Positions 8,221 to 16,223 of a stretch of 31,759 nucleotides of DNA are shown in pieces. Every line of letters starts with the position of its first letter. Position 1 is the stretch's first letter. The notes below the pieces were generated by a model that was given only the letters and a program-made list of their open reading frames with translations, searched no databases and was not told where the DNA came from. The DNA comes from RYN-431 sp036388295 (GTDB lineage Bacteria > Planctomycetota > Phycisphaerae > Tepidisphaerales > Tepidisphaeraceae), in assembly GCA_036388295.1 (NCBI GenBank), contig DASVSC010000235.1, forward strand, positions 1 to 31,759, in the 5' to 3' direction. The position numbers were made by a program, and so were the translations under genes.

Positions 8221-8444
8221 TCCGACTTGTCCGACAAAAGCGATTGCACGCGCTCCGCCCGGCCGGCTTCGGGCGACACCACGTGCGCCAGGCAATCGCG
8301 AAGGGCCGCGAGGCGGCGGTCCGCGGTCACCAGAGTTTCGCCGCCGGGCGCGCGTTGCAGGCGGTCGAAATCAGCGGCCAGCGACAACACGCGGGCACGC
8401 ATGTCGAGGTACTGTCGTTCCAGAAGTTCGTCGGCCGAGGGCAT
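8217..8444 (-). CDS. Small conserved-looking protein, 75 residues, unknown function
   Basis: Encodes MPSADELLERQYLDMRARVLSLA and onward: a charged, mostly helical protein with no membrane segment and no cysteine pair. Its heptad-like spacing (ELLERQYLDMRARVLSLAADFDRLQ) suggests a short helical hairpin or coiled coil. From memory, similar short proteins with a DRLQRA-type core recur in planctomycete genomes; I know no function for them. The gene follows the glycoside hydrolase by 18 bp and could be cotranscribed, but a TATTCT box 6 nt before its ATG may give it its own start. The 3' end overlaps the convergent glycosyltransferase-like gene by 4 bp. Confidence 0.6.
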   Translation of the reverse strand: MPSADELLERQYLDMRARVLSLAADFDRLQRAPGGETLVTADRRLAALRDCLAHVVSPEAGRAERVQSLLSDKSD

Positions 8445-8450
8445 AGATAA

Positions 8451-8456
8451 AGAATA
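8451..8456 (-). promoter_or_regulatory. -10-like box of the 75-residue protein gene
   Basis: TATTCT on the minus strand, 6 nt before the ATG at 8444, with no Shine-Dalgarno sequence between them. It lies inside the 18-bp gap after the upstream glycoside hydrolase stop. Four of six matches only. Confidence 0.3.
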
Positions 8457-8462
8457 TGACAG

Positions 8463-10568
8463 CTATTGGCCCAGGGCCATTTGCGGCCCGGACAAAATGA
8501 GCCGGCCCCACGTGTTCGGACGGACATTCGTCTGCACTTCTTTCGGGGCCGACCAGAAGTAGTCGCTCGACGCGCCGAAGTCGCGGGCGTAGAAGTTGAA
8601 CGCCAGCTCAGGATGGTCCATCGGGTTCCAGCCGTTCAGAACGGATGCCGGGAAGAACATCTCCACCACGTACCGGCCCGGAAGCAGGCGCGTGCTCTGC
8701 TGGACCTTCGGCGACGGGACGATGTTCTCCTTGATCGCGTCACCCGGCCGGTGCCATTGCCCGACGGTGCCGAGGCGGCCGTCCGTCGGGCTCACTTCGG
8801 GGACAAAGAAGAACTGGTGGCAGAACGCGTTGTAGGTCTGCTGATCGACGCCGACCGGCCGGGTGCTGAACCACATTTCCAGATGGTCGCGCGTCCACCA
8901 GCGACCGGTGGCGGCGGTGGTTTCAAGGTGGGACGTGAACACCTCGGCGGCCACGTAAAGTCCCTCTTCATGCCAACCCATGTACAGGTTCGGCATACGC
9001 ACTTCACTTCGTGCGATGCCGACCGTCTCGGTACGCTGCATGCCGCCGACGCGGAAGGCTTCGTTCCAGTCCGACAGCTCGCCGTTCAGATTGATCGGCC
9101 GCTCCAGCTTCACGACCTTCGCCGTCGGCTTGCGGCTGAAATCGCTGCGGAATACGTCACGGCCGGTGTCGGTTCCGCTGACGGCGTGCAGCGGGTTCAG
9201 GCGCGGCGTGGTCTGTCGGATCGCGTCGGCGAGCTGTTCGTACAGCTTGTCGTCCACGTCTACCACGCCGAAGTTGACGTCTTCCCCGTCCGAACCTCGG
9301 CCGGACGGCGGCTCGTCGCTCCATTGAAACCAGTCCGCGCCGACCACATACGGCACACGTGCCAGTCGGCTGGTGAACAGTTGGTAAGCCTCGGCGCGGG
9401 CCTGCTGGTCCGGCACCTGGGCCTGGAAGCCGCAGGTGTTTCGCGCGCCGCTGCGATTGTCGAGGGCGTGGAAGCCGTACTCGCTGAGGATGATCGGCTG
9501 GCCGCTTTCGCGGTACATCATCGCGAACATTTCGGGGTCGAGCTGCGCATCAGGGACGTAGTAGTTCAACGATTGCGCGTCGGTGTGGTCGCGGCTGGCG
9601 CGAACGACCTCGCGCGGCGCGTTGCCGGCGAAGCGGACGCCAAGGATCAGGTGGTGCGGGTCAAGCTTACGCAGCGACGCGCTGGTGATACGGAAGTAGT
9701 CGCCGGCCGCTTTTTCGAGCCAGGCGTTGAAGAGGGCGGTGTACGCCGTCTCCGGCTCGCGGTTGAGCACTGGCTGTGTGTCCAACTCGCGCCAGTCCTT
9801 CAGCGAGACGTTCCATGCGGCGTTGTAGTCGTCCAGCTTCGGCCAAAGCGATTTGATCGTGTTGATGACCTGAACGCGGTTCGGGTCGCCCACGGGCAGC
9901 CCGTCGAAGTAGTGGCGGGGGCCGATGGTGGCGTCGGACCAGTCGAGCTCATTGTCCGTGAAATAGCCGACGAGGTTCTTGTTGTGCTTCAGCTCGGCGA
10001 CGGCTTTTTCGACCACGCTGTCCATCGTCTTGACGAAGTCCGGGTGGTACAGCCGGAAGTCCGACGCGCTGTAATGCCGCCAAAGATTCAGGTCGCGGGT
10101 GATCGGAATGTTCTGCCCGTGCAGCACCGGATGGCACCAGGCGCCCAAGCCTTTGAAGCCGCTGTCCTGAACCCGGGCGACGGTTTTGCGTGCCCAGGCC
10201 TCGAGGTCGCCGTCGTATTTGCCTAGCGAACCGTCCCAATCGCGGCTGATGAAGCTGACGCCCTGCGCGTCGCGCCCGACCTGGAACGGCTGGACGGTCG
10301 TGACGGTGTTGAGAAACTCGCGCTTCCCCTCCGGCGAGACGAACCACCAGACGCCGTCTTCGGTCTTACCCAGACGCCAAAACCCCTCGCGGCCACGCAT
10401 CGTGACGAATGGCGATTCGCTTTCCGGACGGTGTGCGGGTGTCAACGAGGCCTCCGCGGCCGCGGAAACCGCCTGCGGCTGGCGCGTTTCGAATGCGCCG
10501 CTCACGTACGGGTGGATCCAAATGCCGACAAGCAGCAGACAGGCGAAGACGAAAACGGCTCGGGCCAT
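8463..10568 (-). CDS. Membrane-anchored GH50/agarase-like glycoside hydrolase with CBM9-like domain
   Basis: A 701-residue protein. An N-terminal hydrophobic segment (MARAVFVFACLLLVGIWI) acts as signal or anchor. The middle resembles clan GH-A beta-agarases (GH50 type): VGYFTDNELDW carries the likely acid/base Glu and ILSEYGFHA the likely nucleophile Glu, 156 residues apart. The last ~200 residues (INLNGELSDWNEAFRVGG, LYMGWHEEGLYVAAEVFT, DHLEMWFSTRP, VEMFFPASVL) look like a CBM9-type carbohydrate-binding domain. It would hydrolyse a complex, perhaps algal or galactan, polysaccharide outside the cytoplasm. I chose ATG 10568 because GGGAG precedes it by 6 nt and it starts right at the hydrophobic segment. 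An in-frame ATG at 10676 would add 36 polar residues. It is divergent from gnd. Confidence 0.8.
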   Translation of the reverse strand: MARAVFVFACLLLVGIWIHPYVSGAFETRQPQAVSAAAEASLTPAHRPESESPFVTMRGREGFWRLGKTEDGVWWFVSPEGKREFLNTVTTVQPFQVGRDAQGVSFISRDWDGSLGKYDGDLEAWARKTVARVQDSGFKGLGAWCHPVLHGQNIPITRDLNLWRHYSASDFRLYHPDFVKTMDSVVEKAVAELKHNKNLVGYFTDNELDWSDATIGPRHYFDGLPVGDPNRVQVINTIKSLWPKLDDYNAAWNVSLKDWRELDTQPVLNREPETAYTALFNAWLEKAAGDYFRITSASLRKLDPHHLILGVRFAGNAPREVVRASRDHTDAQSLNYYVPDAQLDPEMFAMMYRESGQPIILSEYGFHALDNRSGARNTCGFQAQVPDQQARAEAYQLFTSRLARVPYVVGADWFQWSDEPPSGRGSDGEDVNFGVVDVDDKLYEQLADAIRQTTPRLNPLHAVSGTDTGRDVFRSDFSRKPTAKVVKLERPINLNGELSDWNEAFRVGGMQRTETVGIARSEVRMPNLYMGWHEEGLYVAAEVFTSHLETTAATGRWWTRDHLEMWFSTRPVGVDQQTYNAFCHQFFFVPEVSPTDGRLGTVGQWHRPGDAIKENIVPSPKVQQSTRLLPGRYVVEMFFPASVLNGWNPMDHPELAFNFYARDFGASSDYFWSAPKEVQTNVRPNTWGRLILSGPQMALGQ

Positions 10569-10902
10569 CACTAGCTCCCAGGTCGTGGCCGGTGAGTCGT
10601 GACCCGCAAAGTGCTGGCGTGTTCGACGCCCCGGGCCCGACCTGACGATCAACTTATCTGTTGTATCGGTTGTCATGGACGTTCCGTTTAATAGACCGTG
10701 TCGTCCGTCGCATTTCTCCTAAACAGTTATACGACGGCCGCTTGCGTCCAGTTCTTCTTGCCCAGACTGCCATCGTGACCACGTGAAAACCCGCTTTTCC
10801 GACTCATTCTCGGACCTTCGTGTCATGTCGGTGGCTGCACGGGCTGGTGTCGGGGTCGCAAATCCGCACAATGCGCGACAACGCTTACTCCGAGGTCATC
10901 TG
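10569..10902. other. Divergent intergenic region between the glycoside hydrolase and gnd
   Basis: A 334-bp stretch with no convincing gene. On the minus strand it holds TATTAA (10690-10685), 8-11 nt before the alternative hydrolase start at 10676, as well as the GGGAG Shine-Dalgarno for the 10568 start. On the plus strand it holds GAGG (10892-10895), the Shine-Dalgarno of gnd. An open frame runs into gnd from 10783 but its 40 extra codons have no dehydrogenase character. No clear paired -35/-10 or operator-like dyad was found. Confidence 0.4.
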
Positions 10903-12417
10903 ATGGCACTGCAGTCGTTCGGCATCGTCGGCATGGAAGTTATGGGCAAGAACATTGCCCTGAACATCGAAGAAAAGGGCTTCCCGATCGCGGTTTACAA
11001 CCGCACCACGTCAAAAGCCGACGAGTTCCTGGCCGAGAATCCGGGCAAGAACATCAAGGTCGGGCATTCGCCGGAAGCGTTCGTGAAGCTGCTGGAAAAG
11101 CCGCGCCGCATCCTGCTGATGGTCAAAGCCGGCGGCCCGACGGACGCCACCATCAAATCCCTCCAGCCCTTCCTGGAAACCGGCGACATCCTGATCGACG
11201 GCGGCAACGCCCTGTACACCGACACCGAACGTCGCGAGAACGAGCTGCGGCCCACCGGCATCAAGTTCTTCGGCATGGGTGTCAGTGGCGGCGAAGAAGG
11301 CGCCCGCCACGGCCCCAGCATCATGCCCGGCGGCGACCGTCAGTCGTACGAGGAGCTCAAGCCCGTCCTGGAAAAAATCGCCGCCAAGGCGCCCAGTGAT
11401 GGCGTCCCGTGCGTCACCTACTGCGGCGAGCGCTCCGCCGGCCATTTCGTAAAGATGGTTCACAACGGCATCGAGTACGGCGACATGCAATTAATCGCCG
11501 AAGCCTACGACCTGCTGAAAAACATCGCCGGCCTGAACAACGACCAGCTCTACGACGTCTTCGGCGAATGGAACAGCAGCGAACTGCAAAGCTTCCTCAT
11601 CGAAGTCAGCCAAAAGGTCATCAAGTTCCCCGACCCGCAAGGTAAAGGCGCACTGGTCGAACAGATCCGCGACGTCGTCGGCATGAAGGGCACCGGCACC
11701 TGGACGATCAAGGCCGGCCTCGACATGCTCGTGCCGCTGCCGACCATGGCCGCCGCCGTCGACATGCGCGAATTGTCCAGCCTGAAAGACGAACGCGCCG
11801 CCGCCAGCAAAAAACTGGCCGGTCCCAAGCCCAAGGCGATGTTGGGCGACACCAAAAAACTCGTCAGCGACATCAAAGCCGCGCTGTACTGCTCCAAAAT
11901 CTGCAGCTACGCCCAGGGCATGGCCCTGCTCGCCGCCGCTAACCGCACGAAGGAAGAGGGCGGGCACGGCTACAACATGACGCTGCCCGACTTGCCGATG
12001 ATCTGGCGCGCCGGCTGCATCATCCGCGCCGTTTTCTTGGAAGAGATCACGCAGGCCTTCAAGAAGAACCCGAAGCTGCCGAACCTGCTGATGGACGACA
12101 AGTTCAGCCAGATGGTCGCCGACCGCGAGGCCAGCTGGCGCAGCGTCGTGAAGCTCGGCATCGACAACGGCATCGGCCTGCCCGCCTTCAGCAGCAGCCT
12201 CGCCTACTACGACAGCTACCGCCGCGAGCGCATGCCCGGCAACCTGATCCAGGCCCAACGCGATTTCTTCGGCGCTCACACTTACGAACGCACCGAAGCC
12301 CCCGGCAAGTTCATCCACACCGAGTGGAGTCCCACCCAGCCCGGCAAGGAAGTGCCCGAAGGCCAAGGCACGGGGGCCACGCAGGTGGGCACACTGGAAC
12401 ACCCGAAGGGCGACTGA
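10903..12417 (+). CDS. gnd: 6-phosphogluconate dehydrogenase, decarboxylating
   Basis: Oxidatively decarboxylates 6-phosphogluconate to ribulose 5-phosphate with NADP+, in the oxidative pentose phosphate pathway. The 504-residue protein has the dinucleotide-binding start GIVGMEVMGKN (7-17) and NRTTSK (33-38), whose Arg-Thr-Thr suits the NADP phosphate. It also has DGGNALYTDTERR, GMGVSGGEEGARHGPSIMPGG and the catalytic-helix motif HFVKMVHNGIEYGDMQ (Lys184, His187-Asn188, Glu191). The all-helical C-terminal domain ends in AQRDFFGAHTYERTE. It is about 35 residues longer than the E. coli enzyme because of a hydrophilic tail after HTEWSP. ATG 10903 is preceded by GAGG with 7-nt spacing; the longer in-frame start at 10783 lacks family sequence. 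An FGGY kinase follows 69 bp downstream, suggesting a gluconate route. Confidence 0.96.
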   Translation: MALQSFGIVGMEVMGKNIALNIEEKGFPIAVYNRTTSKADEFLAENPGKNIKVGHSPEAFVKLLEKPRRILLMVKAGGPTDATIKSLQPFLETGDILIDGGNALYTDTERRENELRPTGIKFFGMGVSGGEEGARHGPSIMPGGDRQSYEELKPVLEKIAAKAPSDGVPCVTYCGERSAGHFVKMVHNGIEYGDMQLIAEAYDLLKNIAGLNNDQLYDVFGEWNSSELQSFLIEVSQKVIKFPDPQGKGALVEQIRDVVGMKGTGTWTIKAGLDMLVPLPTMAAAVDMRELSSLKDERAAASKKLAGPKPKAMLGDTKKLVSDIKAALYCSKICSYAQGMALLAAANRTKEEGGHGYNMTLPDLPMIWRAGCIIRAVFLEEITQAFKKNPKLPNLLMDDKFSQMVADREASWRSVVKLGIDNGIGLPAFSSSLAYYDSYRRERMPGNLIQAQRDFFGAHTYERTEAPGKFIHTEWSPTQPGKEVPEGQGTGATQVGTLEHPKGD

Positions 12418-12451
12418 TCGCGTTCCCGTTCTCCGCACCTGCCTCCGATTC

Positions 12452-12478
12452 CCCCTCCCGTGGGTACCCGGGAGAGGG
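12452..12478 (+). repeat. Palindromic element with Shine-Dalgarno of the FGGY kinase in its right arm
   Basis: CTCCCG (12455-12460) pairs with CGGGAG (12469-12474) around an 8-nt loop. Three further C-G pairs (12452-12454 with 12476-12478) follow past a single bulged A, giving nine pairs. The right arm contains the GGGAG/GAGGG ribosome-binding site for the ATG at 12487. The right arm matches the hairpin before gspF (24119-24146) at 13 of 15 positions, and both left arms begin CCCCCTC, so these look like two copies of a dispersed REP-like repeat. Confidence 0.55.
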
Positions 12479-12486
12479 AAACAGAC

Positions 12487-13794
12487 ATGCGTGTCCTCGC
12501 CATTGACATCGGCTCGTCTTCCGTCAAGGCCGCCGTACTCACCGGCCCGCGGCCAAGCCAGGTCGCGCGCGAGTCGTTCATCACACACTACGACGGCGTT
12601 CGCTCTGAGGTTCCGTCCGCCGCAGTCCTGACGGCCGTCAAAAAGGCGATCGCCGCGCTCGGCGACGCGGCGCGCACGGTCGACGTCGTCGTTCCAACGG
12701 GCATGGCCCCGAGTTGGCTCGCCATCGACGCGAACGGCCGTGCGCTGACGCCGGTCGTCACACACCAGGACCGCCGGAGTCAAGCCGAAGCCGAAGCCAT
12801 CGAAGCCGCCGTCGGCCGGGCCCGGCATCTGCACCTGACCGGGAACCGCCCGACGCCCGGTGGCATCAGCTCGACCACGGCCCGCTGGTACGTGCGCCAC
12901 GCCAAGCCGCTGATGCGCCGGGCCGACCTGATCGGCCATCTCAACACCTGGCTGGTGTGCTACGCCACCGACGCCCGTGTGATCGACACCAGCAATGCCA
13001 GCTTCACTGGCCTGTACCGCACGACGAATCTCGGCGGATGGGACGACGACCTGATCGCCGCTGCCCAGGTGAAGCGTGGCTGGCTGCCGCGTGTGACCGA
13101 CGCGCGCACCGTCGCCGGACGCGTCACGCGACAGGGCGCGCGACGCTTGGGTTTGACCGCCGGCACGCCGATGCTTGCCGGGTTTGTCGATGGCAGCGGC
13201 GGGCTGATCGCCAAACAAGCGAAAGCGGGCTGCGTTCTGAACGTCGTCGGATCAACGGACGTCTTAGCCGTCGTTACGGACCGTGCGAAACCGATCGACG
13301 GCCTGCTGACGCGCGCGGTCGGCGTCGGCCGTCAATGGGTCAGCGTCGGTACCGTCGCCGCGGCCGGGTCTGCTCTCGACTGGGCGCACCGCACATTGTT
13401 CCGCGATCTGACCGTCGAGGCGTATCGGTCTGAGGTCGCCCGGCTGGTCCGGCGGCCGACAGACCTTGTGCAGTTCGACGCCCGCCTTGCCGGGTCACGC
13501 ACGGACGTCGAACCCGTGCGCGGCGTCCTCGCCGGCCTCACGCTCGGCACGGACCGCCGCGATATTCTCTCGGCCCTGCTCGATTCCTTGGCCCGTCAAA
13601 GTGCCGACCGCTTCGCCCGCTTCCGCGCCGCCGGGGTGGCTTACGGACAGCACGCGTACACCACCGGCGGCGGCGATGCCGCAATGTCGAAGATTTTTCG
13701 CCGCGACTGGCCCGGCCAGTGGACATTCGAGCCGATCCACGAAGCCACCCTCGGCGGTGCGTGGGCGCTGGCCGAGCAGGCTGTTGAAGACTAA
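12487..13794 (+). CDS. FGGY-family carbohydrate kinase (gluconokinase- or xylulokinase-like)
   Basis: A 435-residue ATP-dependent sugar kinase of the actin-like ASKHA fold. The N-terminal phosphate loop is AIDIGSSSVKAAVL (Asp7). The substrate loop THQDRRS has Asp95. The second-domain motif AGFVDGSGGL contains the presumed catalytic base Asp235, followed by VVGSTDVLAVVTD and a C-terminal TTGGGDAAMSKIFRRD adenosine-binding motif. Family and length are clear, though it is at the short end (typically 450-520). The substrate is not fixed by sequence; its position 69 bp after gnd makes gluconate, yielding 6-phosphogluconate for Gnd, the most economical guess. ATG 12487 follows a strong GGGAGAGGG ribosome-binding site that lies in a hairpin. 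A 27-nt longer in-frame start at 12460 lies inside that hairpin and is unlikely. Confidence 0.82.
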   Translation: MRVLAIDIGSSSVKAAVLTGPRPSQVARESFITHYDGVRSEVPSAAVLTAVKKAIAALGDAARTVDVVVPTGMAPSWLAIDANGRALTPVVTHQDRRSQAEAEAIEAAVGRARHLHLTGNRPTPGGISSTTARWYVRHAKPLMRRADLIGHLNTWLVCYATDARVIDTSNASFTGLYRTTNLGGWDDDLIAAAQVKRGWLPRVTDARTVAGRVTRQGARRLGLTAGTPMLAGFVDGSGGLIAKQAKAGCVLNVVGSTDVLAVVTDRAKPIDGLLTRAVGVGRQWVSVGTVAAAGSALDWAHRTLFRDLTVEAYRSEVARLVRRPTDLVQFDARLAGSRTDVEPVRGVLAGLTLGTDRRDILSALLDSLARQSADRFARFRAAGVAYGQHAYTTGGGDAAMSKIFRRDWPGQWTFEPIHEATLGGAWALAEQAVED

Positions 13795-14025
13795 GCGCCG
13801 GCTTAGCAAACGTTCCTGCCGATTGAGCGCTTACCAGCACGTTGTATTGCGTCTGAAGGCGTATTCGCTCCGTTGGAATTGCGGTTTAAGCGGCCACCCC
13901 GGACGGCGCGTCGCATTGCTCCGCGACGGCGTGGCGCAACTCGTTCTAACTCGACTAGCAAATCTAGGTTTCTACGCCTCACCTTTTGCCGCCGCCGGCG
14001 TCTATCATTTCAACGGAGTAACCGC

Positions 14026-15198
14026 TTGAAACACCGCGCCCTGACGTCTGCCTGTTTCGAAACACTTGACCCGCGCCGCCTGTTGGCCGTGAGCGTAAAC
14101 GACGGCCTGTTGACGCTGCGCGGGACGGCCGACAACGACGTACTCGACGTCGGCGTGCAAGCCGACACCGGCCTGATCGTGGTGACCGACAACCGCCGCA
14201 CGCGTTCCTTCCGGCCCGCCGACGTCCGCAGCATCCTGATCAATGGCAACGCCGGTGACGACCAGATCAGCGTCTCTCGCGGATTGCGGCTGCGCACGAC
14301 AATCCTCGGCGGCCTCGGCGACGATGCCGTGCGCGGCGGCAACGGCACGGATTCGATCAACGGCGGCGGCGGCCGCGATACCCTTGTCGGCAATTCCCGC
14401 GGCGATTACCTGATCGGTGACGACGGCGATGACCGCCTGTTCGGCAACGGCGGCAGCGACGTCATCGTCGGCGGCGCCGGCAATGATTCGCTCGACGGCT
14501 CCGACGCGAATGACGAACTCGACGGCAGTCTGGGCGACGACACGCTCGTCGGTGGAAACGGCCTGAATACGCTGCTCGGCGGGCGGGGCGAGGACTTAGT
14601 TTACGGCGGCCGTGCGAACGACACCCTCAGCGGCGGCGACGATTACCTCGACGGCGGCAACGGCGACGACCGCCTGCGCGGCGGGAACGGCAACAACACG
14701 CTACTCGGCGCCTCCGGTAACGATGACCTCATCGCTGGCAATGGCGACGATGAACTGTCCGGCGAGGCGGGCAACGATATTCTCAGCGGCTTCGGCGGCA
14801 GCGACGTTCTGGTCGGCGGCGATAACAGCGACACCCTCTACGGCGACGACGGTGACGACAGCCTCAGCGGTGGCAACGGCAGCGATACGCTCTACGGCGA
14901 CGACGGCCAAGACACCCTGTACGGCGAAGACAACGACGACAGCCTGCGCGGCGGGCGGGGCGAAGACTACCTCGACGGCGGCGAGGACGACGACACGCTG
15001 CTCGGCGACCGCGGCCGCGACACGATGTTCGGCTACGTCGGCGACGACACCCTCGACAGCGTCGACAACGACGAGGACCGCGCCTTCGGTGAGGCCGGTC
15101 GCGACACGCTGTTTGTAGACTATCGTGACGACGAGTGGTCCGGCGGCGCGGACCGTGACATTGTGTACGACGAATACGATTTCTACGTCGGCCGCTGA
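14026..15198 (+). CDS. Secreted RTX-type calcium-binding repeat protein with LEPR-XLL-like N-terminus
   Basis: A 390-residue acidic protein. Residues 11-21 read FETLDPRRLLA, a variant of the LEPR-XLL motif found near the N-terminus of planctomycete surface and exported proteins, with Asp in place of Glu. Residues about 22-90 form a short beta-rich region. Residues about 95-370 are tandem RTX nonapeptides (GGxGxDxLx), for example GGNGTDSING, GDDGDDRLFG and GGAGNDSLDG, which in known proteins bind Ca2+ and fold into a parallel beta-roll after export. The repeats degenerate toward the acidic C-terminus. I start at TTG 14026: GGAG at 14015-14018 gives 7-nt spacing and the motif sits 10 residues in. 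The open frame upstream to 13873 encodes only an Arg-rich run. No catalytic domain is visible, so the role may be structural or adhesive. Confidence 0.82.
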   Translation: MKHRALTSACFETLDPRRLLAVSVNDGLLTLRGTADNDVLDVGVQADTGLIVVTDNRRTRSFRPADVRSILINGNAGDDQISVSRGLRLRTTILGGLGDDAVRGGNGTDSINGGGGRDTLVGNSRGDYLIGDDGDDRLFGNGGSDVIVGGAGNDSLDGSDANDELDGSLGDDTLVGGNGLNTLLGGRGEDLVYGGRANDTLSGGDDYLDGGNGDDRLRGGNGNNTLLGASGNDDLIAGNGDDELSGEAGNDILSGFGGSDVLVGGDNSDTLYGDDGDDSLSGGNGSDTLYGDDGQDTLYGEDNDDSLRGGRGEDYLDGGEDDDTLLGDRGRDTMFGYVGDDTLDSVDNDEDRAFGEAGRDTLFVDYRDDEWSGGADRDIVYDEYDFYVGR

Positions 15199-15282
15199 AG
15201 CCCGTCCCCGTGCGTCTGTCGAAGGACCTGGAGCTAACAAAGACATTCGTCGAAAGCGAGTGCCCTCCGGTTCCCTCCAGAG

Positions 15283-16167
15283 CTATTCCAAGATGATCGT
15301 GTAAGTCATCTGATCTGCCACCGGCTTACCCGCGGCATCCTTGGCCGGTTCGAACCACGACTCGTACGCGGCCAGGACGAACGCGCGGTCGATGCTGCTG
15401 CTGCCGCTGGACGTGGCGACGACGGCCTCGCGAACGCGGCCGGTGGCGTCGATCGACACCCGCAGCCGCAGCCGGGCAGGGAAAGAAATTTCGGCCGCCT
15501 CCACCATCGCCGACAGGTTCGTGCGCGGCCGGGCGAACTTCACCTGCCGGCCTTGCCGCGCGACGACCCGGCCGGCCTTGAACTCCAGCGTCTGTTCCTT
15601 CGCGAATGGGTCGCTGTCCTGGTCGCTCTGCGGCATCGGCCGGCCGGCCGTGACGGCGTCCTGAGGGGGGCGGGACGGCGCGGCTTCTTTCGCCGGTTGC
15701 TGCGACGGTTCGGGCTTCGGGTCGGGCGGCGGCTGCGCATCGCGCGGCGACGGCTTTTCGGCGCGGCGAAAGGCGAGCAGCTTCGACGCCGGCGGCGTCG
15801 GCACCTCGGCCGGTGGCGGCGTCGTGACCGGCTGACTGAGTGGCTTCGGCGGGGCGGCCTCAGACGCTTGACCGGTCGGGTCGCGCGTGAGTGCGGCCTG
15901 ATCGGGACGCGACAGCGGACTGCTTTGCAGAACGTCGCCAGGCGAACTGTTATTGGCGTCGCCTATGCCCGCCTTTTCGCCAAAAGCCAATTTAGGTGCT
16001 GGCGGCAGTGGGACTAAATCCGGCACGACCGGCTGGTTAGGCGTGGGCGGCTTGGGTGCGGCGACTTCGGCGTTGCCTTCGAATCGTTTCAGCGCCTGAA
16101 AAATTGCCAGGTGGATCGCTAACGAAGCGATTAGGCATACGGCGAAGGTGGAACGGGACGACCGCAT
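15283..16167 (-). CDS. TonB-like energy transducer protein
   Basis: A 294-residue protein with TonB architecture. A single N-terminal transmembrane helix (about residues 8-26) contains Ser-x3-His (SLAIH), the spacing used by TonB to couple to ExbB/ExbD. A long Pro/Lys/Glu-rich periplasm-spanning segment follows (about 35-175). The C-terminal TonB domain (about 210-294) includes RLRVSIDATGRVREAVV, SSIDRAFVLAAYESWFEPA and TYTIILE. TonB transmits the proton-motive force to outer-membrane transporters. No exbB, exbD or receptor gene is nearby. ATG 16167 is chosen over an in-frame TTG two codons upstream. A TACAAT box at 16185-16180 gives it its own promoter, 50 bp downstream of the LOG gene. It converges with the RTX gene across 84 bp in which I see no terminator hairpin. 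Confidence 0.82.
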   Translation of the reverse strand: MRSSRSTFAVCLIASLAIHLAIFQALKRFEGNAEVAAPKPPTPNQPVVPDLVPLPPAPKLAFGEKAGIGDANNSSPGDVLQSSPLSRPDQAALTRDPTGQASEAAPPKPLSQPVTTPPPAEVPTPPASKLLAFRRAEKPSPRDAQPPPDPKPEPSQQPAKEAAPSRPPQDAVTAGRPMPQSDQDSDPFAKEQTLEFKAGRVVARQGRQVKFARPRTNLSAMVEAAEISFPARLRLRVSIDATGRVREAVVATSSGSSSIDRAFVLAAYESWFEPAKDAAGKPVADQMTYTIILE

Positions 16168-16179
16168 CGGCAACGACCC

Positions 16180-16185
16180 ATTGTA
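16180..16185 (-). promoter_or_regulatory. -10 box of the tonB-like gene
   Basis: TACAAT on the minus strand (five of six matches), 12 nt before ATG 16167 and 6 nt before the alternative TTG. It predicts a leader of only a few bases. No clear -35. Confidence 0.45.
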
Positions 16186-16223
16186 AGGCGGCCGACGCTC
16201 AACGCCGTACCTCGACGCTGTAC

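Noticed and set aside
8466..10226. 586-codon plus-strand open frame
   Set aside because: Mirror of the glycoside hydrolase, whose minus-strand product has intact active-site motifs.
11491..13218. 575-codon open frame on the minus strand opposite gnd and the FGGY kinase
   Set aside because: Both genes on the plus strand have complete family motifs and ribosome-binding sites. The antisense frame is an artefact of GC-rich codon use and resembles no protein.
14612..15118. Thr/Ala-rich 168-codon frame within the RTX gene
   Set aside because: Frame-shifted reading of the GGxGxDxL repeats; periodicity comes from the real gene.
15199..15282. Terminator between the convergent RTX and tonB-like genes
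   Set aside because: Searched for a stem with T-run on both strands; only short, unconvincing complementarity was found.
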